A DNA stretch of 40,371 bases from Nitrospira sp. (GTDB taxonomy: Bacteria > Nitrospirota > Nitrospiria > Nitrospirales > Nitrospiraceae), in contig JAHBWR010000018.1 in assembly GCA_019636875.1 (NCBI GenBank), forward strand, positions 1-40,371, in the 5' to 3' direction. Of the stretch, positions 1 through 8,600 are shown piece after piece; position 1 is the first letter of the stretch, and each line of letters opens with the position of its first letter. The translations under genes were made by a program, and so were the position numbers. The notes under the pieces were generated by a model. That model did no database searches. It had not been told where the DNA came from and worked only from the letters and a program-made list of their open reading frames with translations.

Positions 1-440
1 GACGACTCCGCGCCATCGTTCCGTTCCGGAAGCGAGGTGCGTTCAGCAGAATGTGGCGCTGCCTGAAGCGCCGTGACCATGACTCGATCGAGACGCTTGA
101 TCTTTCCATTCCCATCCGTCGCCGCCAGCCGAGCCGAGCCTCTCACAACCACACGGCCGCTCACCTTTTCGCGCACGACATGGGAGAATGTCAGGGCTGC
201 CCGCGTGACATCGCCGATGTCCGTGTCGACCACCAGCGTTTCTCCGTATCGAGCTGGTGAGCAGTAGTCTACGTCGGCATGCACGACCACAAAGACGGTA
301 CCCTGTTGTATCAAATCGGCGACCGAGTATCCTCGCACCTCCAGATATTCAGTGCGGGCCCGCTCAAAATATTTCAGATAATTGGCGTAGTAAACGACTC
401 CACCGCAATCCGTATCTTCGTAGTAGATTTTGATTTCCAT
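1..440 (-). CDS. YbgC-like acyl-CoA thioesterase (4-hydroxybenzoyl-CoA thioesterase family), 3' end outside window
   Basis: Reading the minus strand from an ATG at 440 gives 146 codons without a stop, so the gene leaves the window at its 3' end. The protein begins MEIKIYYEDTDCGGVVYYAN, the signature of hot-dog-fold thioesterases of the YbgC/4HBT family. The D in YEDTDCGGVVYYANY is the catalytic aspartate, and LKYFERARTEYLE is the usual following helix. A beta-rich stretch follows (VVHADVDYCSPARYGETLVVDT), as in the family. The polypeptide runs past the usual length of about 130 residues into a hydrophilic tail. Such enzymes hydrolyse short acyl-CoA or acyl-ACP thioesters and are often near Tol-Pal genes, but none are visible here. 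The family call is firm; the substrate is unknown. Confidence 0.88.
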   Translation of the reverse strand, partial: MEIKIYYEDTDCGGVVYYANYLKYFERARTEYLEVRGYSVADLIQQGTVFVVVHADVDYCSPARYGETLVVDTDIGDVTRAALTFSHVVREKVSGRVVVRGSARLAATDGNGKIKRLDRVMVTALQAAPHSAERTSLPERNDGAES

Positions 441-579
441 CAGAGACGAAACCAGCTGATTAGAGGCGTATAGACCTGAGTAAGGCAAGAAGAACCATTG
501 CTCAGGATTCGGCCGTCATAAGGTAGCAGTCTGATCGCGTGGCCGACCGTCACGATTGGGCTCCACTCTTCGTCAGAAA

Positions 580-1836
580 CTAGAGATTGAGCACCGGAAA
601 CTTCGGAAGGGATGATTCGGCAACCCCGGTGAGTTTGATGACTACATCGTACAACTGTTGCACCCGCTCCGCCTTGATGGGCTCAAACCCATGGCTCAAG
701 ACCGCATGATTCGCCGCATCCAGTAACGGCTTCATTTTCGGCCATTCCCTCAGAAATCCCTGCCCCAGTTGATCACCCAACCCGGCCAACACCCGAAACT
801 GAGCTTGAAGCGGCAGCTTGTATTTCCCGTCGATGTCTTCGAGATAACAGGTCCGACAGATTTCATGCAGCGCCTGCGGGAGCTGATCCGGCGACACGTC
901 CCAACTCTTGATCTTGTGCGCCTTGTGAAGTCGAACCTGCGCAAACCCCTCCAGTGCGCGAACGAGCGCGATCATGGCCGCTTCGGGATCTCGCCTCAGA
1001 ACAAGCTTCCTCTGCGCATTCGCCAGGACATCCAACGGCACAAACTCTTTGACATCGGCCGGGTCCAAGACGAGCTTTTCGAGAAACCCGGCGTTCGCTT
1101 TGATCGGTTGTACTATCCCTTTTAATCCCGGTGGCCCACCCCACAGCGAGGCCATCTCGATCGCCTTCATTGCGGTTTTCAACTTGTCCCACGCCTGCCG
1201 GTAGTGAAACCGTTCCCACAGCTGATACCCTTCCGCCAAATCGGCAAAGGCTCGATACAGCGGTTTTTGTCCCCCACTGACCCGCAGTTCCACCTCACGA
1301 AATACTCTGACCGCCGCGGAAAAGGTTCCCTGATTGAATAACTCGCATGCTTCACGACGAGATACCGTCGCCTGCTCATCCCAGGGGTTACTCTGCGTCC
1401 ACACCAGTGTTTTGGAGCCAACTTCGACCCGATCTCCTTCCAGGCCTTCACGAGGCTGGCTGAGTTCAACCAGCCGGGAGGTCCATGGCAAGGTCACGAG
1501 AGAGAGCGCCGCCGCGATCGAAGGGGTCGCACCACTCACGTCCACTACCAGCTCCCCCGGCTGCACCTCCCAGTTCCGCACGAGGTCCGGAAGTGACCGG
1601 GCAAGGGCTTGATACACTGAAGGGAACCCAGCCGTATCAGCCAAGACAATCCAATCCCATTTCCTGGGCATCTGCTGAATATTTGGCTGGACCGCCGACT
1701 CCACCACCGCTTTACTTCCTTCCGGCAACACAAAACACAACGCTTCCGGCTTGAGTCGATTGATCGAATAGACCGCCGAGGCCGCGTCATCGACGAACGC
1801 AATCACAAGCGCTTTGATGGATTGATCGTGGACCAT
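580..1836 (-). CDS. Standalone CARF-domain protein, Cas02710/Csm6-like, with degenerate ring-nuclease/HEPN motifs
   Basis: A 418-residue protein whose layout resembles the TIGR02710 (Cas02710) group of CRISPR-associated CARF-HEPN proteins. Residues ~8-150 look like a Rossmann-type CARF domain, with strand/loop LVIAFVDDAASAVYSINRLKP and a second conserved strand VVDVSGATPSIAAAL at 97-111. That second strand sits where the family usually has D-(I/L)-T-G-G-T-K. A helical middle follows (~155-330). The C-terminus carries ANHAVLSHG (375-383), matching the family HEPN motif R-N-x-S-x-L-x-H-G except that the first Arg is Ala375. CARF domains bind cyclic oligoadenylates and HEPN domains cleave RNA. 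Here both motifs are altered, so activity is doubtful. An Arg302-x4-His307 exists but lies in a different helix. There is no cas gene or repeat array nearby. The ATG start is 9 nt after a TATAGT box. Family assignment is from motif memory, with no search done. Confidence 0.7.
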   Translation of the reverse strand: MVHDQSIKALVIAFVDDAASAVYSINRLKPEALCFVLPEGSKAVVESAVQPNIQQMPRKWDWIVLADTAGFPSVYQALARSLPDLVRNWEVQPGELVVDVSGATPSIAAALSLVTLPWTSRLVELSQPREGLEGDRVEVGSKTLVWTQSNPWDEQATVSRREACELFNQGTFSAAVRVFREVELRVSGGQKPLYRAFADLAEGYQLWERFHYRQAWDKLKTAMKAIEMASLWGGPPGLKGIVQPIKANAGFLEKLVLDPADVKEFVPLDVLANAQRKLVLRRDPEAAMIALVRALEGFAQVRLHKAHKIKSWDVSPDQLPQALHEICRTCYLEDIDGKYKLPLQAQFRVLAGLGDQLGQGFLREWPKMKPLLDAANHAVLSHGFEPIKAERVQQLYDVVIKLTGVAESSLPKFPVLNL

Positions 1837-1845
1837 TTTGTGCGG

Positions 1846-1874
1846 ACTATAGCATCGACTTCGCCGGTGTTCAA
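1846..1874 (-). promoter_or_regulatory. Candidate promoter of the CARF gene (TTGAAC-17-TATAGT)
   Basis: On the minus strand, TTGAAC (1874-1869) and TATAGT (1851-1846) are separated by 17 nt. Only 9 nt separate the -10 box from the ATG at 1836, so the transcript would be nearly leaderless. Inferred from consensus only. Confidence 0.4.
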
Positions 1875-1899
1875 TTCGCTGATACCGGACAGCGTCTAC

Positions 1900-1928
1900 T
1901 TGACCGACTCCTTAATCAAGCCTAGACT
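1900..1928 (+). promoter_or_regulatory. Candidate promoter of the nfeD-SPFH operon (TTGACC-17-TAGACT)
   Basis: TTGACC at 1900-1905 and TAGACT at 1923-1928 have a 17-nt spacer. Transcription would begin near 1935, leaving a leader of about 47 nt before the nfeD ATG. It is divergent from the CARF promoter in the same 145-bp gap. Confidence 0.4.
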
Positions 1929-1981
1929 CTGGGCACCATCGTCCTACTTTGTTATCTGCCTTCCCTACAGCGAGGTTTTCA

Positions 1982-2410
1982 ATGATCTGGTGGTATTGGG
2001 TCGTTCTGGGCTTGGCGTTGGCCGGCGCAGAAATCGTGTCACCGGGTGGATTTTATCTGTTGTTCTTCGGCATCGCTGCCGTGATCGTTGGTGCTCTTGT
2101 CGGTATGGAGGTAGTACAAGCCGACTGGCTCCAGTGGCTCTTATTCTCCATGCTGGCGATTCTTTCGTTACTGCTGCTGCGCAGACCACTAATTCGTCTT
2201 ACGCAAGGTCAACCGCCACAGGTCATGGACAGCATGATAGGAGAGTCGGCGATCCTGCTTGAAGAGCTCCAGCCAGGGCACACGGGTAAAGCCGAGTTGC
2301 GTGGCTCCACGTGGAGCGCACGGAACGTCGGAGCCGTTCCCCTTCTCTCAGGTCAACGCGCAACGGTCGTCAAAGTCGATGGCCTGATGCTCTTGGTGAA
2401 TTCAGAGTAG
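1982..2410 (+). CDS. NfeD family membrane protein (short form)
   Basis: A 142-residue protein. The chosen ATG gives the typical NfeD beginning MIWWYWVVLGLALAGAEIVSPGGFYLLFFG and is preceded by GCGAGGT at ribosome-binding distance; a TTG 33 nt further upstream is in frame but less attractive. Two hydrophobic regions (~3-45 and ~55-72) form the membrane part. Residues ~85-140 (MIGESAILLEELQPGHTGKAELRG...VVKVDGLMLLV) form the OB-fold of NfeD C-terminal domains. The SPFH gene follows after 26 nt. NfeD and SPFH proteins are classically encoded together and thought to act jointly in membrane organisation or quality control. This is the protease-lacking short form. Confidence 0.9.
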   Translation: MIWWYWVVLGLALAGAEIVSPGGFYLLFFGIAAVIVGALVGMEVVQADWLQWLLFSMLAILSLLLLRRPLIRLTQGQPPQVMDSMIGESAILLEELQPGHTGKAELRGSTWSARNVGAVPLLSGQRATVVKVDGLMLLVNSE

Positions 2411-2436
2411 CAATCATTAAGAAACGAGGTGCACGC

Positions 2437-3375
2437 ATGGAAGGCGGAACGTTTGTCGTCATCATCCTGTCGGTGATCGTCTTAATCGTCATCGCCAAAA
2501 CGGCGGTCGTGGTTCCACAACAGAGCGCCTATGTCGTGGAGCGTTTGGGGAAATATAGTTCGACGCTGAATGCGGGATTTCACATTCTGGTCCCGTTCAT
2601 TGATGTCATCCGATACAAGCACATCCTGAAAGAAAGTGCCGTCGATATACCCGAACAAGTGTGCATTACCCGTGACAACGTCCAGGTGCACATCGATGGC
2701 ATTCTGTACATGCGGGTCCTGAATCCAGAACGAGCCTCCTACGGAATCAACGACTACCAGTTTGCACTCACACAATTGGCCCAGACGGCGCTGCGGAGCG
2801 AAGTCGGCAAGATCGAGTTGGACAGAACGTTCGAAGCCCGGACGACGATCAACGCACAAGTCGTCAATGAATTAGATAAGGCCTCGGAGCCTTGGGGGGT
2901 CAAGGTGCTACGGTACGAAATCAAAAACATCACTCCGCCGAAGGATGTCCTGAACGCCATGGAAAAGCAGATGCGTGCGGAGCGGGAAAAGCGGGCACTC
3001 ATTTTGACCTCTGAAGGCGAGCGCGACGCCGCGATCAATCAGGCCGAAGGAGAGAAACAGCAAGTCATTAAGGCGTCCGAAGCCAAGAAACAACAGCAGA
3101 TCAACGAAGCCGAGGGGGCTGCAGCCGCTATCCTCGCCATCGCGCAGGCAACGGCCGAAGGTCTCCGAAAGGTCGCGGAGACCATTCAAGTGCCCGGCGG
3201 ACAAGAGGCTGCCCAGCTGCGTGTCGCCGAACAATACATCGGCAAATTCGGCGAACTGGCAAAGGCGAGCAACACGCTCGTACTTCCGGCAAGCGTGTCT
3301 GATGTCGGATCGATGATTGCATTGGCGATGAATGCCGTCCGACAAACCGGACCTTCGCTGCCGGCGAAATCCTAA
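2437..3375 (+). CDS. SPFH/band 7 protein (stomatin/paraslipin, QmcA-like)
   Basis: A 312-residue protein. The ATG at 2437 follows GAAACGAGGT and yields one N-terminal membrane anchor (VVIILSVIVLIVIAKTAVVV). The SPFH domain covers ~25-190, with VVPQQSAYVVERLGKYSSTL and the conserved block VGKIELDRTFEARTTIN. After it comes a long charged helical stretch (~190-265: EKQMRAEREKRALILTSEGE, then repeated EGEKQQ/EAKKQQ/EAEGAA units), typical of flotillin/paraslipin oligomerisation coiled coils. Such proteins form large membrane rings or microdomains, often near FtsH-type proteases. It is the second gene of the operon with nfeD. No unusual features. Confidence 0.93.
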   Translation: MEGGTFVVIILSVIVLIVIAKTAVVVPQQSAYVVERLGKYSSTLNAGFHILVPFIDVIRYKHILKESAVDIPEQVCITRDNVQVHIDGILYMRVLNPERASYGINDYQFALTQLAQTALRSEVGKIELDRTFEARTTINAQVVNELDKASEPWGVKVLRYEIKNITPPKDVLNAMEKQMRAEREKRALILTSEGERDAAINQAEGEKQQVIKASEAKKQQQINEAEGAAAAILAIAQATAEGLRKVAETIQVPGGQEAAQLRVAEQYIGKFGELAKASNTLVLPASVSDVGSMIALAMNAVRQTGPSLPAKS

Positions 3376-3393
3376 ATGTCACGACGGTTTGGT

Positions 3394-3422
3394 TTGACAC
3401 AGTAAGCAGCCTCGCCTAGAAT
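3394..3422 (+). promoter_or_regulatory. Strong sigma-70-type promoter of gmhA (TTGACA-17-TAGAAT), leaderless geometry
   Basis: TTGACA (3394-3399), a 17-nt spacer and TAGAAT (3417-3422). Seven nucleotides (CCCGTCC) separate the -10 box from the gmhA ATG at 3430, so the expected start of transcription falls on or next to the start codon. No ribosome-binding sequence could fit in the mRNA. Confidence 0.7.
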
Positions 3423-3429
3423 CCCGTCC

Positions 3430-4008
3430 ATGCAAACCGTTGTCTTAAAGGCCTTTGCGGACAGTGCTCACGTCAAGCAGCAGTTTGCTCGTGACCACGC
3501 CGACCGCATCGTCCAGGTGGCCACGGTCATCGCGAACGCCTTCACCAGCGGCAACAAAGTTCTGCTCTTTGGGAACGGCGGAAGCTCAACCGACGCAGCG
3601 CACATCGCGGCGGAGTTTGTCGGTCGATACCAGCGAGAACGGATGCCGTTACCTGCCATTGCGTTGGCAACGGATATCGCCGCCATTACCTGTATCGCCA
3701 ATGACTATGGATATGAGGAACTCTTCGCCCGCCAGGTACGAGCGCATGGGAAAGCCGGTGATGTCGCCATCGGTATCAGCACCAGCGGAAACTCTCCGAA
3801 TGTGTTGAAGGGAATCGCCGCGGCACGTGAATGTGGCCTCACGACGGTCGCCTGGACCGGGGCGTCCGGTGGCAAGCTCGCCGGCCTCGTGGACTTTCCG
3901 TTTGTCGTACCGTCCACGGTCACCTCACGCATCCAAGAAAGCCACATTACACTCGGCCATGTCCTGTGCGAATTGGTGGAGGGTCACCTGCTTGGGAAAA
4001 CGTCCTGA
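3430..4008 (+). CDS. gmhA: Phosphoheptose isomerase (sedoheptulose-7-phosphate isomerase)
   Basis: A 192-residue single-SIS-domain protein, the normal GmhA length. Motifs include the sugar-phosphate loop LLFGNGGSSTDAAHIAAEFVGRY (~46-68), the second phosphate loop VAIGISTSGNSPNVLKGI (~112-129) and the C-terminal QESHITLGHVLCELVE helix with Glu and His metal/catalytic residues (~168-183). GmhA converts sedoheptulose 7-phosphate to D-glycero-D-manno-heptose 7-phosphate, the first step to the ADP-heptose used for the LPS inner core. The matching adenylyltransferase gene lies at 8979-9461. DiaA is a close paralogue, but the intact GmhA motifs and the heptose gene nearby favour gmhA. It follows the leaderless-type promoter at 3394. 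Confidence 0.9.
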   Translation: MQTVVLKAFADSAHVKQQFARDHADRIVQVATVIANAFTSGNKVLLFGNGGSSTDAAHIAAEFVGRYQRERMPLPAIALATDIAAITCIANDYGYEELFARQVRAHGKAGDVAIGISTSGNSPNVLKGIAAARECGLTTVAWTGASGGKLAGLVDFPFVVPSTVTSRIQESHITLGHVLCELVEGHLLGKTS

Positions 4009-4036
4009 TCGGACTCCCCCGCCCCGTCTTCCTTTC

Positions 4037-4981
4037 TTGATCCCTCCGATCAACGTATCGGACCTCAAGACCTATCCGTTGAAGAAACGGCATAGCAAGG
4101 TGCGGCTCGCGGACTTCGCAACACCATGGAAGCCCGGGAAATCGTTTGCGACATTCTTTTCCAGTCTTCCCAACATCCTCGCCGTCAAGACGTTGCGCGC
4201 CGTCACTCGGGCCATCGTGAAAGCCCATCGAAAGCGCCGTCCGGTCATCGTCGGGATCGGAGCCCATGTCATCAAGGTAGGCCTCGCGCCGATCATCACC
4301 GATTTGATGCGGCGAGGCATCGTGACGGCCGTTGCCATGAACGGAGCCGGGATCATTCACGACTTCGAATTAGCCTTTCTGGGGCACACCTCTGAAGAGG
4401 TCGATGCGGAAATCGATGAAGGTCGATTTGGAATGGCGGAAGAAACGGGACGGATCTTGAATGACGCCATCACCGCCGGCGCCAAGGAAGGTTATGGGCT
4501 GGGCGAGGCCATTGGGCGCTACATGAACCACACTGCCGCGCAATTTCGGAATCGCGGCACGAGTATCCTGGCCACCGGGGCACAACTCGGCATCCCGGTC
4601 ACCGTTCATGTGGCGGTCGGCACCGACATCATTCACATGCATCCTTCCGCGGACGGAGCGGCCATCGGAGCCACGTCGCTGCTCGACTTCAGACGTCTCA
4701 CTGCCGTTGTCGCTGGAATGGAGGGCGGCGTGTACATGAATATCGGGTCGTCCGTGATCCTTCCCGAGGTCTTCCTAAAAACCTTGTCATTGGGCCGAAA
4801 CCTCGGTCACCCGATCACGAACATCACGACCGTGAACATGGATTTCCTATCTCACTACCGTCCCCAGACGAACGTCGTGCGGCGCCCCACGCAGAAGGGT
4901 GGCCAGGGTTATTCCTTGACGGGCCATCACGAGATCATGCTCCCATTGCTCGCCGCTGCGGTGATCGAGGAGATCGGGTGA
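4037..4981 (+). CDS. Deoxyhypusine-synthase-like NAD-binding protein, bacterial
   Basis: About 314 residues from a TTG at 4037; the reading frame stays open back into gmhA, so the start is uncertain (ATG 3959 and TTG 4079 are alternatives, none with a clear ribosome-binding site). The body resembles the deoxyhypusine synthase superfamily: VIVGIGAHVIKVGLAPIITDL, then the diagnostic VAMNGAGIIHDFELAFLG, GVYMNIGSSVILPEVFLK, and a C-terminal YSLTGHHEIMLPLLAAAV. In eukaryotes and archaea the enzyme transfers a butylamine group from spermidine to a lysine of eIF5A. Bacteria lack eIF5A, and bacterial relatives may act on polyamines (homospermidine-type chemistry) or be unrelated in function. The stop overlaps the sprT-like GTG, implying coupling. 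The family call is moderate; function is unknown. Confidence 0.6.
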   Translation: MIPPINVSDLKTYPLKKRHSKVRLADFATPWKPGKSFATFFSSLPNILAVKTLRAVTRAIVKAHRKRRPVIVGIGAHVIKVGLAPIITDLMRRGIVTAVAMNGAGIIHDFELAFLGHTSEEVDAEIDEGRFGMAEETGRILNDAITAGAKEGYGLGEAIGRYMNHTAAQFRNRGTSILATGAQLGIPVTVHVAVGTDIIHMHPSADGAAIGATSLLDFRRLTAVVAGMEGGVYMNIGSSVILPEVFLKTLSLGRNLGHPITNITTVNMDFLSHYRPQTNVVRRPTQKGGQGYSLTGHHEIMLPLLAAAVIEEIG

Positions 4982-5646
4982 AGCAGCACTCACCGCATGC
5001 AACAACCTGGGTGCTCCCGACCTCGGAGGAATTGCAGACTCGTTGGCACTACCTGAATGGACGATATTTTTCCGGCTCCCTTCCGTCGATCGCCATTCTG
5101 TGGAGTCCCCGCCTCACGTCCTCTGTCGGGATGTTCACCAGCCGTGGAGGGCCCCGAACGTCAATGGGACAGAAACGTCGGGAAATTCGCTTGTCGCTTC
5201 CACTCTTCGCGCGGCTTGGGGCCCGAACGCCCTATGCGGAACAGGAACTCCTGAACACCATCGCCCATGAAATGATCCATCAATGGCAATTCGATCTCTT
5301 AAAGCGGCGACCTAATCATGGACGAGCCTTCTTGCAAAAGATGACGGAGATGAATCGTACGGGAGAAGTAGCGATCACGACCTACCACTCGCTGGAACAG
5401 GAAGTACTGGCCTTGTCGCGATTCACCTGGCAATGCACAGACTGTGGACGGATGTATAGACGGCAGCGAAAAACAATCCAACCTGACCGCCATCGATGCG
5501 GTGTCTGCCGAGGCTCCTTACAAGAACTCCTATTGCCCGACCATCTCGCTGAGCATCGACCTCACCCTGCCACCCGCTGGAGTTCATCGGCTCAACTGAA
5601 CCGATCTCCCGGGGAGCCTCAACAGCTGGCCCTTCAATTGATGTAG
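4978..5646 (+). CDS. SprT-like zinc metalloprotease-fold protein
   Basis: A 222-residue protein starting with GTG at 4978, overlapping the preceding stop by 4 nt. The SprT-like domain contains the zinc-binding HEMIH (His97, Glu98, His101) in LLNTIAHEMIHQWQ, then NHGRAFLQKMTEMNR as the third-ligand region. A C-terminal zinc ribbon follows: C-x2-C (WQCTDCGRMYRR, ~150-160) and C-x2-C (HRCGVCRG, ~172-180). This layout matches the SprT/Spartan-like family; eukaryotic Spartan cleaves DNA-protein crosslinks. The bacterial role is poorly known. The last ~30 residues are proline-rich and probably disordered. It is the final gene of the gmhA operon and converges on the hybrid kinase 25 bp away. Confidence 0.85.
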   Translation: MKQHSPHATTWVLPTSEELQTRWHYLNGRYFSGSLPSIAILWSPRLTSSVGMFTSRGGPRTSMGQKRREIRLSLPLFARLGARTPYAEQELLNTIAHEMIHQWQFDLLKRRPNHGRAFLQKMTEMNRTGEVAITTYHSLEQEVLALSRFTWQCTDCGRMYRRQRKTIQPDRHRCGVCRGSLQELLLPDHLAEHRPHPATRWSSSAQLNRSPGEPQQLALQLM

Positions 5647-5671
5647 CGCTTCATTCTGGAATGACTGTGCA

Positions 5672-8600
5672 TTACGCTGCCTCTTGGCTACTCTTAGGCC
5701 GAACGCGTCTCCTCCCCTGCCCGACCCGCTCGAGTGCCCCGGCCAACGCCTCGACAGAAATGGGTTTCGAGAGATAGTCATCCATCCCCGCCGCCAGGCA
5801 TCGTTCACGATCTCCCTGCATGGCATTCGCCGTCATGGCAACGATCGAGACTCTGGCCGAGCGTTCCCTCCCGCGGATGACGTGGGTGGCTTCAAAGCCG
5901 TCCATTTCCGGCATCTGGCAATCCATGAACACGACATCGTACTGTTTGCGCGAAAGCGCCTCGACCACTTCACGTCCATTGCCCACTACATCGACTCGAT
6001 AACCCAACCGCTGGAAAAGGCGAACAGCGACCTTCTGATTCACCACGTTGTCCTCGGCCAGCAGAATACGAAGATCCACTTTGGCCTCGGTTTCGGCAAG
6101 CGAATGCCGAGTGATAAGTGGAACGGCGGCTTGCTGAGGATGGACCGGTGATCGAGTCTGGCCCTGCGTCATCACGGCAACCAGACAATCGTGTAATTGC
6201 CGATCCCGAATCGGCTTCGTCAGATAGGCCGCCACACCGGCCTCCTTGGCCACCTTCGCATCTCCACGTCGCCCCAGCGAGGTCAGGAACACCAGTCGAG
6301 GCCGAGCCGCTTCTGCTCGCCTTGTTATCGCCCGAGCCAATTCAACTCCATCAGTCGAGCTCATATCCAGATCCAGCAGTACCAGGTCAAATGGAAGATT
6401 CTCGGAATGTTGATTCAAGCGATCTAATGCCTCAGATCCGCTTCGGACACAGGTCGGTTGCATGCCCCATTTTTTGGTCATCTGTTCCAAGCTTCTTTGG
6501 TTGATGACCTTCTCATCGACAATCAACACCCGGAGGCCCGCCAATACCACGGTAGCTGGATTGATACCTTGCTCACCAGCCGCTTGTCTGCGCAGGTTCA
6601 CCGTGAACCAAAAACAACTCCCTTGCCCGATCCGGCTCGTCACTCCAATGGTGCCTCCCATCATCTCAACCAATCGTTTGCAAATGGCGAGACCCAGTCC
6701 TGTCCCTCCATATTTTCTCGTCGTAGACCCATCGGCTTGGCTGAACGACTGAAAGAGCCGTTCCCGAGCTTCATCGGAGATCCCGATACCGGTGTCTGTG
6801 ACCGCTACCCGAATCGTCGCCTCCGCCGATGAGCGTGAATCGGCCGTCACTTCGACGATCACATCACCGCTGTCCGTAAATTTGATAGCATTTGAGATCA
6901 AGTTCATCACCACCTGCCGTACGCGGCCAGGATCGCCCAGCAAATCCCGCGGTACGTCAGCATGAAACAGACAGGCGACATTCAAGTTCTTGGAGGAAGC
7001 CCGTTCCGCAACGAGATCCAATGACTCATCAATGACGAGACGGAGATCGAAAGCGATCACCTCCAGATTTAATTTTCCCGCTTCAATTTTTGAAAAATCG
7101 AGGATGTCGTTCAGGATCGTCATCAGATGGTCACCGCACGTCTGTATCGTTTCCGCATAGTCCCGTTGTTCATCGGTGAGTGGGGTGTCGAGCAAAATAT
7201 TCGTCATCCCTATTACCCCGTTCATCGGGGTGCGGATTTCATGACTCATGGTCGCCAAGAACGACGACTTGGCTTCCGTCGCGGCCTTGGCTTCGGTCAA
7301 TGCGGTGTCCAGCTGCTGATTGATGGATTCCAATTGCTCGGCGTAGCCTTGCAGCGCCCGTTCCGCTTCCTTCCGGCCCGTGATGTCTCGAATAAAAGCG
7401 CTGAAGATGAGCGATCCCTCGATAGGTAACGGCCTCATCGCAATTTCAACAGGAAATGCCTCGCCGTCGCGTCGACGACCCATCAGCTCAACCAACTGGT
7501 TCGAAGTGGACCTATCGCTGGGATCGAGCAGATGGTGCACATACTCCCGGTAACGTGCCTGATCGGATGGCGTAATGATGGTCTCGGCCAGATCACGTCC
7601 ACTGGCTTCCACCACAGACCATCCAAATAGCTCTTCGGCTTGCGTGTTCCATTCGGTAATTGCCCCGGTATGATCTGTTGTAATCACGGCATCAAGCGCC
7701 GTATCGATGATCAGGCGGGTGCGGGCCTCATTCTCATGGAGTGCGGCCTCCACTTCTGTCCGTTCGACGAAAAGCCCAATCTGACGTCCTGCCGTCCCCA
7801 GAGACCTCAAGAGATCCCGGTCTTCCGCATAGGCCTCCTTGCTGAAAAACTCCATGATCCCGTACACGTTGGCCCTCAACCAAATAGGAAACGCGCAGGC
7901 CGCGCGTAACGTCCCCGTGTCCCCGACGGCTCCTCGCGTAAACATGGGGTCTCCCGCGACATCTTCCACCCACAAGGGCTCGCCGCGTGCCCAGCAGCGT
8001 CCTGGAATATCGCCTCCCGACATGTACGCCTGCTGTCGACTCACCCGGAGGAACTCCTGCACCGCAGTGGTATCGATGGCCCAGTTCTGCTCACAGATGA
8101 TGGCTTGCCGGTCCCCTTGTACGCGCCAGAACACGCCGACCTGCCAATCGAGACTCATCACGATGGCCTGCAGAAGGTCGGGAACCGCTTGCTCCATGGT
8201 GGAGGTCGAAGCCAGAACTTTGGTCACGGCATGCTGGAGGGCCTGCCGACGGTCCGCACGCTTCTGCTCCGTCACATCCCGAACCACGCTGAGCACGGCT
8301 TGCACCACCCCATCATCCCCTGGAAGAGGGACAGACGTGATGTCGACCCACCGGGTGTACCCCGAAAACCCGGTCAGTCGTCCCTTTGCACAACTTTCAT
8401 GCCCGTCTCGAGCCGTTCTCTGCATGGCTTCGATCTGAGAACGATCGTTCGGATGGATGTAGTCTCGAAAATCTTTCCCAATGATTTCCTCCGAAAAACC
8501 TGCGTCAAAGAGCACACACCCGGCTGGGTTGATCTGGAGCACCTGGTAATCAAGCCCAAGCACCAGAATGCCTTGAGGCTCTGCTTGGAGAATACTTCGC

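Noticed and set aside
1117..1134. Arg302-x4-His307 as the HEPN catalytic motif of the CARF protein
   Set aside because: It fits R-x4-6-H by spacing but lies in the helix before the family motif; the NxxxLxHG block at 376-383 is the better match to the family site.
580..1836. CRISPR array or cas genes accompanying the CARF protein
   Set aside because: No regularly spaced direct repeats and no Cas10, Csm or Cmr-like proteins were found anywhere in the window.
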